Assembly (NCBI RefSeq): GCF_021545335.1
Contig: NZ_CP089312.1
Location: 4,464,001 to 4,528,000 of the forward strand
Direction of reading: 5' to 3'
DNA from: Streptomyces sp. GQFP
Lineage (GTDB): Bacteria; Actinomycetota; Actinomycetes; Streptomycetales; Streptomycetaceae
Length of the DNA: 64,000 bases
Below, piece after piece: positions 16,276 through 24,552 of this stretch. A program made the translations under genes and the position numbers. The notes under the pieces were generated by a model that saw only the letters and a program-made list of their open reading frames with translations, made no database searches and was not told the DNA's origin. Each line of letters starts with the position of its first letter. The stretch's first letter is position 1.

Positions 16276-18678
16276 CTACGAAACCACCGCGGGATCAGCC
16301 GACTTGGCCACCCGCTGCGCCTCCTCCTCGTCGTCCCCGGCGACCCCGCGCCGCTTCGACACGTACACCGCGCCCACGATCACCGCGATCGACAGGACCG
16401 CGATGACGATGCGCAGGGCGAGGTTCTGGTCGTCGCCGTAGCTGAACTTGACGATCGCGGGCGCGATGAGCAGCGCGACCAGGTTCATCACCTTCAGCAG
16501 CGGGTTGATGGCCGGACCCGCGGTGTCCTTGAACGGGTCGCCGACCGTGTCGCCGATGACGGTCGCCGCATGGGCCTCGCTGCCCTTGCCGCCGTGATGA
16601 CCGTCCTCCACGAGTTTCTTCGCGTTGTCCCACGCGCCACCGGAGTTGGCGAGGAACACCGCCATCAGCGTGCCGGCGCCGATCGCGCCCGCGAGAAACG
16701 CGCCGAGCGCGCCGACTCCGAGCGTGAACCCGATCGCGATGGGCGCCAGGACGGCCAGCAGCCCGGGCGTGGCGAGTTCCCGGAGCGCGTCCTTCGTACA
16801 GATGTCGACGACGCGTCCGTACTCCGGTTTCTCGGTGTAGTTCATGATCCCGGGGTGTTCGCGGAACTGCCGCCGCACCTCGTAGACGACCGAACCCGCC
16901 GACCGCGAGACCGCGTTGATCGCCAGCCCGGAGAACAGGAAGACGACCGCCGCGCCGGCGATCAGACCGACCAGGTTGTTGGGCTGCGAGATGTCCATCA
17001 CGAGGTTCATCGGCCCGCCCTCGCCGACCTTCTCGCCGACCTCCCGCGCCGCGGTCGTGATCGCGTCGCGGTACGACCCGAAGAGCGCCGACGCGGCCAG
17101 GACGGCCGTGGCGATGGCGATGCCCTTGGTGATGGCCTTGGTGGTGTTGCCGACGGCGTCCAGGTCGGTGAGGACCTGCGCGCCCGCGCCCTGAACGTCG
17201 CCGGACATCTCGGCGATGCCCTGCGCGTTGTCGGAGACCGGCCCGAAGGTGTCCATGGCCACGATCACACCGACCGTGGTGAGCAGGCCGGTGCCGGCCA
17301 GTGCCACCGCGAACAGCGCCAGCATGATGGACGTACCGCCGAGCAGGAACGCCCCGTACACGCCGAGGCCGATCAACAGGGCGGTGTAGACGGCCGATTC
17401 GAGCCCGATGGAGATACCGGCGAGGACAACGGTGGCCGCGCCGGTGAGGGAGCTCTTGCCGATGTCCCGTACGGGACGGCGGGTCGTCTCGGTGAAGTAG
17501 CCGGTCAGTTGCTGGATCAGGGCCGCCAGCACGATGCCGATGGCCACCGCGAGGAGCGCGAGGATCCGCGGATCGCCGTCCTTGGCGGCGATGGCGGCGT
17601 CGGTGATCCCGTCGAGTTCGGCGTACGTCGACGGCAGGTAGACGTAGACGGCGATCGCGACGAGCGCGAGCGAGATCACCGCGGAGATGAAGAAGCCGCG
17701 GTTGATCGCGGTCATGCCGCTGCGGTCGGACCGCTTCGGCGCCACCGCGAAGATGCCGACCATCGCCGTGAGGACGCCGATCGCGGGCACCAGGAGCGGG
17801 AAGGCGAGCCCGGCGTCGCCGAAGGCGGCCTTGCCGAGGATCAGCGCGGCGACGAGCGTCACGGCGTACGACTCGAACAGGTCGGCCGCCATGCCCGCGC
17901 AGTCGCCGACGTTGTCGCCCACGTTGTCGGCGATGGTCGCGGCGTTGCGCGGGTCGTCCTCCGGGATGCCCTGCTCGACCTTGCCGACCAGGTCGGCGCC
18001 GACGTCGGCGGCCTTGGTGAAGATGCCGCCGCCGACCCTCATGAACATGGCGATGAGGGCGGCGCCGAGGCCGAAGCCTTCGAGCACCTTCGGCGCGTCG
18101 GCCGCGTACACCAGCACCACGCAGGAGGCGCCCAGCAGGCCGAGGCCCACCGTGAACATGCCGACGACACCGCCCGTACGGAAAGCGATCTTCATCGCTT
18201 TGTGGGAGACCTCGGTGAGATCCTTTTCCGGCTCGCCTTCCGCCGGAGTCGCTTCCCGCGCCGCGGCCGCCACGCGCACATTGCTGCGCACGGCGAGCCA
18301 CATGCCGATATAGCCGGTGGCCGCGGAGAACGCGGCGCCGATCAAGAAGAACAGCGACCGTCCGGCGCGCTGATTCCAGTCGTCGGCGGGCAGCAGCATC
18401 AGCAGGAAGAAGACGATCACGGCGAATACGCCGAGCGTGCGCAACTGCCGTGCCAGATAGGCGTTCGCGCCTTCCTGGATCGCCTTCGCGATCTCCTTCA
18501 TGCTGTCGGTGCCCTCGCCCGCCGCGAGCACCTGGCGCACCAGCACCCCGGCGACCACGAGCGCCGCCAGGGCTACGACCCCGATGACCATCACGAGCAG
18601 ACGGTTGTCGTCGGTCAGTACTGCGGCTGCGAAGGTTGTGGGTTGATCGAACCGATGAGGGGTAGAAAGCCCCGCCAT
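16276..18678 (-). CDS. hppA: Membrane-bound proton-pumping pyrophosphatase, K+-independent type
   Basis: This 800-aa protein has about 16 hydrophobic helices. It hydrolyses pyrophosphate at the cytoplasmic face and pumps protons out, saving energy from biosynthesis. The substrate site motifs are present: GGGIFTKAADVGADLVGKVE, DDPRNAATIADNVGDNVGDC and, near the C-terminus, GGAWDNAKKLVEDG followed by HAATVIGDTVGDPFKDTAGP. The region GNTTKAITKGIAIATA has Lys and Thr where K+-dependent enzymes have Ala and Gly. This marks it as the K+-independent subfamily. It is a single gene with its own terminator, and repeats lie upstream of its start. Confidence 0.95.
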   Translation of the reverse strand: MAGLSTPHRFDQPTTFAAAVLTDDNRLLVMVIGVVALAALVVAGVLVRQVLAAGEGTDSMKEIAKAIQEGANAYLARQLRTLGVFAVIVFFLLMLLPADDWNQRAGRSLFFLIGAAFSAATGYIGMWLAVRSNVRVAAAAREATPAEGEPEKDLTEVSHKAMKIAFRTGGVVGMFTVGLGLLGASCVVLVYAADAPKVLEGFGLGAALIAMFMRVGGGIFTKAADVGADLVGKVEQGIPEDDPRNAATIADNVGDNVGDCAGMAADLFESYAVTLVAALILGKAAFGDAGLAFPLLVPAIGVLTAMVGIFAVAPKRSDRSGMTAINRGFFISAVISLALVAIAVYVYLPSTYAELDGITDAAIAAKDGDPRILALLAVAIGIVLAALIQQLTGYFTETTRRPVRDIGKSSLTGAATVVLAGISIGLESAVYTALLIGLGVYGAFLLGGTSIMLALFAVALAGTGLLTTVGVIVAMDTFGPVSDNAQGIAEMSGDVQGAGAQVLTDLDAVGNTTKAITKGIAIATAVLAASALFGSYRDAITTAAREVGEKVGEGGPMNLVMDISQPNNLVGLIAGAAVVFLFSGLAINAVSRSAGSVVYEVRRQFREHPGIMNYTEKPEYGRVVDICTKDALRELATPGLLAVLAPIAIGFTLGVGALGAFLAGAIGAGTLMAVFLANSGGAWDNAKKLVEDGHHGGKGSEAHAATVIGDTVGDPFKDTAGPAINPLLKVMNLVALLIAPAIVKFSYGDDQNLALRIVIAVLSIAVIVGAVYVSKRRGVAGDDEEEAQRVAKSADPAVVS

Positions 18679-18846
18679 TCGTCCTCCTTGACGCTTGGGC
18701 TGAGCTCAAGATGTGGACGGATTGTAGGTACCGGAAGCTGATCAAAACAGTACGCGGAAACGGAATAGATCGCCCCATGCTATTCAGCAAATGATCGACA
18801 GAAGATCCATTGACCCACATGGCGTAATGCCGCAGACGCATTCACG

Positions 18847-18922
18847 CGTGATCGAATTCGTGATCGAATTATCGCGCGACTGATCGTGAATAGCTTCACG
18901 AAGGGATCGTGAATGGCTTCAC
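18847..18922. repeat. Two pairs of short direct repeats upstream of hppA
   Basis: CGTGATCGAATT occurs twice in tandem (18847-18858, 18859-18870). GATCGTGAATaGCTTCAC and a one-base variant occur at 18882-18899 and 18905-18922. All share the core CGTGA/ATCG. They are A+T-rich for this genome and lie between hppA (start 18678) and the next terminator. A regulator site is possible. Confidence 0.55.
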
Positions 18923-18950
18923 TAATTCCGGAACCGGCCCACAAAAACGC

Positions 18951-18977
18951 CAAGGGCCCTGCTCAGCAGGGCCCTTG
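18951..18977 (-). terminator. Terminator of the anti-sigma factor gene
   Basis: This 27-base perfect inverted repeat, CAAGGGCCCTGCT-C-AGCAGGGCCCTTG, is followed on the minus strand by GGCGTTTTTG. It lies 33 bases beyond the stop of the RsbW-like gene and ends the bldG operon. Confidence 0.85.
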
Positions 18978-19009
18978 AGGCTGTACGGGGTTGAGGTCGG
19001 CGTCGAATA

Positions 19010-19444
19010 TCAGGGGAGGAGCGTGACCGGCGGCGTGGTTGGCCAGCTCATGCGGATAGATCCGCCGTTCTCCCCCGCGGTGACCTCGACGTCGTCGACG
19101 AGGCCGCTGATGACCGCGAGGCCCATCTCGTCCTCCTCGGCATCGACGTCCGCGTCGCCGCCGGCACCCGGAGCGTTGTCGCCGGGAGCCGATCGGGGCG
19201 CTTCGTCGCCGACCTCGATGGAGAACTGCTTCTCCTCCTCGATCAGCGTCACCCGCACCGGGTCGGGGATGCCACTGCTCTGGTGCAGTCCGACGGCACG
19301 CGAACAGGCCTCGCCGACGGCGAGTCGCACCTCGTCGAGTACGGCCTCGTCCACTCCGGCCCTGCGCGCCACCGCTGCCGCCACCAGTCGGGCGGTCCTG
19401 ACGTGCTCGGGCAGCGCGCTGAAGCGGAGTTCAACGGTGGCCAT
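19010..19444 (-). CDS. RsbW-like anti-sigma factor kinase, BldG partner
   Basis: This 144-aa protein has a GHKL histidine kinase-like ATPase fold used by anti-sigma factors. The N-box is DEVRLAVGEACSRAV (about 37-51), the G1 box DEAP and the G2-like region MGLAVISGLVDDVEV (about 106-120). An unusual acidic insert (GDNAPGAGGDADVDAEEDE, about 86-105) sits in the ATP-lid position. It lies directly downstream of bldG and is probably co-transcribed with it. As in S. coelicolor, it likely phosphorylates BldG and/or holds a sigma factor inactive during development and osmotic stress. The identity of the sigma factor cannot be read from this window. Confidence 0.85.
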   Translation of the reverse strand: MATVELRFSALPEHVRTARLVAAAVARRAGVDEAVLDEVRLAVGEACSRAVGLHQSSGIPDPVRVTLIEEEKQFSIEVGDEAPRSAPGDNAPGAGGDADVDAEEDEMGLAVISGLVDDVEVTAGENGGSIRMSWPTTPPVTLLP

Positions 19445-19570
19445 GCATCCCCCTCGGAATACGGGCGTGCGGTCAGGGGGCCAGGTCGCCGAGACCCGGA
19501 CCCCCCTCGTTAACTTCTTCCGTCACGGACGTGCGTACGGGTGGCCGCACACGCGTCCGGCAAACGGCCG

Positions 19571-19912
19571 TCAGTCGGTGGCCGCCACCGCTTCGTCGAC
19601 CGAGGTGTGGATCGGGAACACCTTGGTGAGACCGGTGATGCGGAAGATCTTCAGAATGCGCTCCTGGTTGCAGACCAGGCGCAGCGAGCCTTCATGGGCA
19701 CGCACACGCTTCAGGCCACCGACCAGCACGCCGAGCCCGGTGGAGTCGAGGAAGTCGACACCCTCCATGTCGACGACGAGGTGGAAACTCCCGTCGTTGA
19801 CCAGCTCGACCAGCTGCTCACGCAGCTTGGGCGCGGTATAAACGTCGATTTCGCCACCGACCTCGACGACCGTACGATCGCCGACGGTACGGGTCGACAG
19901 GGACAGGTCCAC
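19571..19912 (-). CDS. bldG: Anti-sigma factor antagonist BldG
   Basis: This 113-aa STAS-domain protein is required for aerial mycelium and antibiotic production in Streptomyces. The phosphorylated serine is Ser57 in VDFLDSTGLGVLVGGLKR, at the same number as reported for S. coelicolor BldG. The start MDLSLSTRTVGDRTVVEVGG is standard. When unphosphorylated it should bind the anti-sigma factor encoded next door and release a sigma factor. The genes are in the order bldG then anti-sigma, with 126 bases between. The divergent helicase starts 80 bases away, so the promoters are close together. Confidence 0.96.
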   Translation of the reverse strand: MDLSLSTRTVGDRTVVEVGGEIDVYTAPKLREQLVELVNDGSFHLVVDMEGVDFLDSTGLGVLVGGLKRVRAHEGSLRLVCNQERILKIFRITGLTKVFPIHTSVDEAVAATD

Positions 19913-19992
19913 GGATCCTCCAGCACCTTGCTATCGAGCGGTCATCCCAAGGGACACCTCGGCAGAGCCCCCGGGACGGTTCGCCAGCCGCG

Positions 19993-22467
19993 ATGGCATT
20001 CAATCACTTACCGCAGGGCGTGCACGACGCCTTGGGCCCATTGTCCGTCACGCCAGTGACACACTCGATGCCGATGGCCAATATTCACCGATCCGAACGA
20101 CCCTCGACTTTCGCCGCCTCGCGGCCGGATCCGGGCACGATCCTGGACCGGCTCGCCTCGGGGCCGAGCCGGGCTTCGCGCATCACTCATACGGAGCACT
20201 TGCCCCCACGTGCGGGCCGCCATGCCGTCTGGCCCGACCGGATTCGCGCCGAGGTCGTCGCGGCCGTCCAGGCCGCCGGTATCGAACACCCGTGGGCCCA
20301 CCAGGCACTGGCCGCCGAGCACGCCCTGGACGGCGAGAACGTGATCGTCGCCACAGGCACCGCCTCGGGCAAGTCGCTCGCGTATCTCGTACCGGTCCTC
20401 TCGTGCCTCCTGGACGGCTCCGAGGCCCCCAACGGCCGCGGGGCGACCGCCCTGTACCTCGCTCCGACCAAGGCCCTCGCCGCCGACCAGCGGCGTTCCG
20501 TGAAGGAACTTTCACAACCTTTGGGAAACGCGGTGCGACCGGCCGTGTACGACGGCGACACCCCCTTCGAGGAACGCGAGTGGGTCCGCCAGTACGCGAA
20601 CTACGTCCTGACCAACCCGGACATGCTGCACCGGGGGATACTCCCGTCCCACCCCCGCTGGTCCTCCTTCCTGAAGTCGCTGAAGTACGTCGTCATCGAC
20701 GAATGCCACACCTACCGCGGTGTCTTCGGCTCCCACGTCGCCCAGGTCCTGCGCCGGCTGCGCCGCCTGTGCGCCCGCTACGGCGCCTCCCCCGTCTTCC
20801 TGCTCGCCTCCGCCACGGCCGCCGAACCGTCCGTCGCCGCCCGCCGCCTGACGGGCCTCCCGGTGGTCGAGATCGCCGACGACGCGTCACCGCGCGGTGA
20901 ACTGGTGTTCGCCCTCTGGGAGCCCCCGCTCACCGAGCTGCACGGCGAGAAGGGCGCGCCCGTCCGCCGTACGGCCACCGCCGAGACCGCCGACCTGCTG
21001 ACCGACCTCACCGTCCAGGGCGTGCGCTCGGTGGCCTTCGTACGCTCCCGGCGCGGCGCCGAGCTGATCGCGGTGATCGCCCAGGAACGCCTCGCCGAGG
21101 TCGACCGGTCCCTCGCCCGCCGCGTGGCCGCCTACCGCGGCGGCTACCTCCCCGAGGAGCGCAGAGCCCTCGAACAGGCGCTCCACTCCGGCGAACTGCT
21201 CGGCCTCGCCGCCACCACCGCCCTCGAACTCGGCATCGACGTCTCGGGGTTGGACGCCGTCGTCATCGCCGGCTACCCGGGCACCCGCGCCTCGCTGTGG
21301 CAGCAGGCGGGCCGCGCCGGACGTGCCGGACAGGGCGCGCTGGCGATCCTGGTCGCCCGCGACGACCCGCTGGACACGTTCCTCGTCCACCACCCGGAGG
21401 CCCTGTTCGACCAGCCGGTCGAGTCGACGGTCCTCGACCCGGACAACCCGTACGTGCTGGCACCCCACTTGTGCGCGGCGGCGGCCGAATCCCCCCTGAC
21501 CGAGGAGGACCTGGAGCTGTTCGGCCCCGAAACGGCGGCCCTGCTCCCGCAGTTGGAGGCCGCGAAGCTGCTCCGCCGCCGCACGAAGGCCTGGCACTGG
21601 ACCCGCCGCGAACGGGCCGCCGACCTGACCGACATCCGGGGCGGTGGCGGCAACCCGGTCCAGATCGTCGAGGAGGGCACGGGACGGCTGCTGGGCACAG
21701 TGGACGCGGGCGCCGCGCACACGGCCGTGCACGAGGGCGCGGTCCACCTCCACCAGGGCCGCACCTATCTCGTCCGCTCCCTCGACCTGAAGGACTCGGT
21801 CGCCCTGGTCGAGGAGGCGAGTCCGCCGTATTCGACGGTCGCCCGCGACACGACGTCCATCGCCGTCCTGGAGACGGACACCGAGATCCCGTGGGGCGAC
21901 GGCCGCCTCTGCTACGGCTCCGTCGAGGTCACCAACCAGGTCGTCTCCTTCCTGCGCCGACGTGTCATGACCGGTGAAGTCATGGGCGAGACAAAGCTCG
22001 ACCTCCCTCCGCGTACGCTGCGCACCCGCGCCGTGTGGTGGACGGTCACCGAGGACCAGCTCGACGCCGCCCGCATCAACCCGGAGATCCTCGGCGGCGC
22101 CCTGCACGCCGCCGAACACGCGTCGATCGGCATGCTGCCCCTCTTCGCGACCTGCGACCGCTGGGACATCGGCGGCGTCTCCGTCCCGCTCCACCCGGAC
22201 ACCCTCCTTCCCACGGTCTTCGTGTACGACGGCCATCCAGGGGGCGCGGGCTTCGCGGAGCGCGCCTTCCACACGGCCCGCTCCTGGCTGACGGCCACCC
22301 GCCAGGCCATCGCCTCCTGCGAGTGCGACGCCGGTTGCCCGTCCTGCGTCCAGTCCCCCAAGTGCGGCAACGGCAACGAGCCCTTGCACAAGCGGGGGGC
22401 GGTGCGGCTGCTGACGGTGCTGTTGCAGGGGGCACCGGACGAGAAGGCCCCGGAGGAGCCGGGCTAG
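19993..22467 (+). CDS. DEAD/DEAH-box helicase with DUF1998 zinc domain (MrfA/Hrq1-like)
   Basis: This 824-aa superfamily 2 helicase has motif I ATGTASGKSLAYLVP, motif II DECH in VVIDECHTYRGVFGSHV, motif III ASATAAEP and motif VI GYPGTRASLWQQAGRAGRAG. The C-terminal DUF1998 (MZB) domain carries a four-Cys cluster CECDAGCPSCVQSPKCGNG near residue 780. This architecture matches bacterial MrfA/YprA, which repairs mitomycin-type DNA damage, and fungal Hrq1. A DNA repair role is therefore inferred. The start at ATG 19993 is the first; a second cluster of Met codons near 20070 could also serve. It is divergent from bldG, and the same neighbour is found in S. coelicolor and, further away, in mycobacteria. 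Confidence 0.88.
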   Translation: MAFNHLPQGVHDALGPLSVTPVTHSMPMANIHRSERPSTFAASRPDPGTILDRLASGPSRASRITHTEHLPPRAGRHAVWPDRIRAEVVAAVQAAGIEHPWAHQALAAEHALDGENVIVATGTASGKSLAYLVPVLSCLLDGSEAPNGRGATALYLAPTKALAADQRRSVKELSQPLGNAVRPAVYDGDTPFEEREWVRQYANYVLTNPDMLHRGILPSHPRWSSFLKSLKYVVIDECHTYRGVFGSHVAQVLRRLRRLCARYGASPVFLLASATAAEPSVAARRLTGLPVVEIADDASPRGELVFALWEPPLTELHGEKGAPVRRTATAETADLLTDLTVQGVRSVAFVRSRRGAELIAVIAQERLAEVDRSLARRVAAYRGGYLPEERRALEQALHSGELLGLAATTALELGIDVSGLDAVVIAGYPGTRASLWQQAGRAGRAGQGALAILVARDDPLDTFLVHHPEALFDQPVESTVLDPDNPYVLAPHLCAAAAESPLTEEDLELFGPETAALLPQLEAAKLLRRRTKAWHWTRRERAADLTDIRGGGGNPVQIVEEGTGRLLGTVDAGAAHTAVHEGAVHLHQGRTYLVRSLDLKDSVALVEEASPPYSTVARDTTSIAVLETDTEIPWGDGRLCYGSVEVTNQVVSFLRRRVMTGEVMGETKLDLPPRTLRTRAVWWTVTEDQLDAARINPEILGGALHAAEHASIGMLPLFATCDRWDIGGVSVPLHPDTLLPTVFVYDGHPGGAGFAERAFHTARSWLTATRQAIASCECDAGCPSCVQSPKCGNGNEPLHKRGAVRLLTVLLQGAPDEKAPEEPG

Positions 22468-22544
22468 GGCTTACCCGGCAGATGGGTCCAGGGCTTGCCC
22501 GTACGAGGCCGTCAGAGGCCGTCAGAGGCCGTACGGGCGCCGCC

Positions 22545-22985
22545 TCAGGCCGATCTCAGAGGCCCGGTGGACCCCAGCGGCCCTGGCGGCCCTGGTGGTC
22601 CTGGTGGCCCCGCCCTCGACCTGACCTCCGCCGAGAACAGCCCCTGCCCCGATATCACCGTCAGGTCCGACGTCTCGCCCACGATCGCGCACCGAACGAG
22701 CCGGGTGCCCTGTGCCGCAGCCACCCGGTCCGCCCGAGCACAGGCCTCCGAGACGCCCTCCGTCCAGTGGTCCGCCGCCGCGAGCGCCGCCATGTCCGCA
22801 CCGGCGGCGGCCCGATGCCGGGCCACAGCGGCCTGCCCCATGGCGAGGACAACGCCGAACACCACGCAGAGGACGGCGATGGCACCGACGCTCCAGAGGG
22901 TCGCGGAGCCACGGTCGGAGTGGACCGGACGCCCGGAAACAGCCCTGGAGAGTCTGGCAAGCCGCCCGCCTCCCGGACGCCTCAT
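22545..22985 (-). CDS. TadE-like pseudopilin/secretion-neighbourhood protein with Gly-Pro-rich tail
   Basis: This 146-aa protein resembles the Rv3654c-type proteins that close actinobacterial Tad clusters. A basic N-terminus leads to SDRGSATLWSVGAIAVLC, one hydrophobic helix. The prepilin-like Gly is present, but the usual Glu at +5 is replaced by Trp. The middle (AAGADMAALAAADHWTEG, with Cys pair EACARAD/VRCAIVG) is typical of this family. The C-terminus ends in collagen-like triplets (GPPGPPGPPGPLGSTGPL). It overlaps the upstream TadE gene by 4 bases (ATGA), so translation is coupled. It is likely an exported minor component of the Flp-type pilus. Confidence 0.8.
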   Translation of the reverse strand: MRRPGGGRLARLSRAVSGRPVHSDRGSATLWSVGAIAVLCVVFGVVLAMGQAAVARHRAAAGADMAALAAADHWTEGVSEACARADRVAAAQGTRLVRCAIVGETSDLTVISGQGLFSAEVRSRAGPPGPPGPPGPLGSTGPLRSA

Positions 22986-23374
22986 GCGCCCACCCCCACC
23001 GTCTCCTCCGCCAACGCGACCGCCTCGTGCGCCACATCGACGGTCAGGCCACCGATCCCCGGCGGCTGCGCCACGACCTCCACGCGCACGAGGTCGCCCT
23101 CCCTGCTGACGGTGACCTCCGCCCCGCTCGGGGCGGCACCACGGGCCACGGCGGCGACCGCGTCGGGCGGGTCCTGCCGGGCGGCGGCCCGGGCACCGGC
23201 CCGGGCCGCGTCCACGCACTGGATCTGCGCGGCGGCGACGAACAGCGCCCAGACCAGGCCCATCGAGAACAGCACCAGCACGGGCAGCACCACAGCCGCC
23301 TCGGCGGTCACGAACCCCCGGTCCCGCCACCGCCCCACATCCCGCTCCGGGGCCCGGCGTTCACATCTTGGCAT
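22982..23374 (-). CDS. tadE: TadE-type pseudopilin
   Basis: The 130-aa product has an N-terminal prepilin-like segment DRGFVTAEAAVVLPVLVLFS, with Gly before Phe and Glu at +5, as required for processing by a TadV/PilD-type prepilin peptidase. One transmembrane helix is followed by AAAQIQCVDAARAGARAAARQ and a beta-rich exported domain. It overlaps the Flp gene upstream by 14 bases and the next pseudopilin gene by 4. It belongs to the tad operon and likely assembles into, or primes, the Flp pilus. No prepilin peptidase gene is in this window. Confidence 0.85.
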   Translation of the reverse strand: MPRCERRAPERDVGRWRDRGFVTAEAAVVLPVLVLFSMGLVWALFVAAAQIQCVDAARAGARAAARQDPPDAVAAVARGAAPSGAEVTVSREGDLVRVEVVAQPPGIGGLTVDVAHEAVALAEETVGVGA

Positions 23375-23579
23375 CGAGGGCCTTCTTCACGATGGCCTGC
23401 AACTCCGAGCTGACCTGCCCGCTCGTCACCACCTTGTAGAGCACCGCCGCGAACGCCACCGATGCGATGATGCCTACGGCATATTCTGACGTGACCATTC
23501 CGGCGTCCCTGCGTGCCCCAAGCGCCGCACGCGCCCTGAACGCCAGCGCCCACACCCGTTCCCGTACCACTGCGAACAT
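23361..23579 (-). CDS. Flp-type major pilin, DUF4244
   Basis: This 72-residue protein begins with a basic leader (MFAVVRERVWALAFRARAAL). It then has DAGMVTSEYAVGIIASVAFA, a Flp prepilin signature with cleavage expected after Gly and Glu at +5, and the adjacent Tyr typical of Flp. A single hydrophobic helix and a short polar end (SSELQAIVKKALDAKM) complete it. It lies downstream of tadC after a 102-base gap with tandem repeats, which suggests extra control of this abundant subunit. Pilus biology in Streptomyces is little known. Confidence 0.85.
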   Translation of the reverse strand: MFAVVRERVWALAFRARAALGARRDAGMVTSEYAVGIIASVAFAAVLYKVVTSGQVSSELQAIVKKALDAKM

Positions 23580-23604
23580 CTCAACTCCCGTAAGTGTCAG
23601 TTCC

Positions 23605-23660
23605 GTTGATGACCTGATGTTGTTGACCTGCTACAGGTGACCTGCTGTTGATGACCTGCT
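23605..23660. repeat. 14-bp tandem repeat, four copies, in the pilin leader
   Basis: Units at 23605, 23619, 23633 and 23647 share the pattern GTTGaTGACCTGcT; the third unit starts ACAGG. They lie 26 bases upstream of the Flp start (minus strand) and after the tadC stop. Confidence 0.75.
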
Positions 23661-23681
23661 CCTGATCTCGCACCCCTCCCG

Positions 23682-24482
23682 TCACCCACCACCCCCGCCC
23701 AGCAACCCGTCCGCCAGCCCGATCACCACGGGCAGGACGCCGACCGCGATGAACGCGGGCAGGAAGCACAGCCCCACCGGCGCGGTGACCATGACGGCCG
23801 CCCGTCGGGCCCGTTCCGTCGCCGCGCGTCCCCAGCCGGCGCGGGTGTCGGCGGCGATGCGTGCGACGGGAGCCGCCGCGGCAACGCCCGACTCGTCGGC
23901 CCGCTCCAGCAGCCTCGCCAGGGGTCCGGCGCCCGGTATCGACGCCAACCTCCGCCAGGCTTCGGCCGGTTCGCCGCCGAGCCGTACCTCCGCCGCGCCC
24001 CGCGCCAGCCGCTCCCCGACCGGTCCCGCCAGCGCCTCGCCCACCGCCTGGGCCGCGATCACCGGACCGGCGCCGGCCGCGATACAGGCCGCCAGCAGAT
24101 CGGCGGCAAGCGGGAGTTGCCGGGCCGCCTCGGCCGCGTCGACCTCCTCCGCCGCAGCGCCACCGGCCGCTTGTCGCAGTCGCCACCGCCACAGCCCGAA
24201 CCCGGCGACCAGTCCCACCGCGACACCGGCCCCGCCGCCGACCAGCACCCACCCGGCGCTCACCGCGCCCGCCACGGGCAGCCACCGCCGTACGGCGTCC
24301 CGCGCCTCGAACCGCCGCCCCGCCAGGCCCCGTTCCCGCTCCAGTTCCCGTGCCAGCAGCCTGGCCAGCCGCCGGCGCACACGCCGTTCACGCCGTACCG
24401 TCTCGATCCACCGCAGCAGCCACCCCAGGGTCAGCGCGACCCCCAGCACCACCCCCAGCCTGTGGAAAACTTCCGCGCTCAC
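23682..24482 (-). CDS. tadC: TadC-type pilus assembly membrane protein
   Basis: This 266-aa type II secretion F-family protein forms, with TadB, the inner-membrane platform for Flp pilus assembly. It starts at GTG with an N-terminal hydrophobic helix (LGVVLGVALTLGWLLRWIET), a basic cytoplasmic segment and a pair of hydrophobic segments (VSAGWVLVGGGAGVAVGLVA). The T2SF cytoplasmic domain has LAADLLAACIAAGAGPVIAA and LARLLERADESGVA. A final hydrophobic pair is VMVTAPVGLCFLPAF and VIGLADGLL. It is 70 bases downstream of tadB in the same operon. Confidence 0.87.
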   Translation of the reverse strand: MSAEVFHRLGVVLGVALTLGWLLRWIETVRRERRVRRRLARLLARELERERGLAGRRFEARDAVRRWLPVAGAVSAGWVLVGGGAGVAVGLVAGFGLWRWRLRQAAGGAAAEEVDAAEAARQLPLAADLLAACIAAGAGPVIAAQAVGEALAGPVGERLARGAAEVRLGGEPAEAWRRLASIPGAGPLARLLERADESGVAAAAPVARIAADTRAGWGRAATERARRAAVMVTAPVGLCFLPAFIAVGVLPVVIGLADGLLGGGGG

Positions 24483-24552
24483 GCCAACTCCCTTCGCCGG
24501 CCCCGGTCGACGGCCGTGCCGCGACGGCCTCCGTCACGCACTCCCCCGGCCC

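Noticed and set aside
16570..18741. 723-aa plus-strand frame opposite hppA
   Set aside because: It is rich in Arg, Gly, Asp and His and is the antisense shadow of a well-conserved pyrophosphatase gene; no motif or ribosome site.
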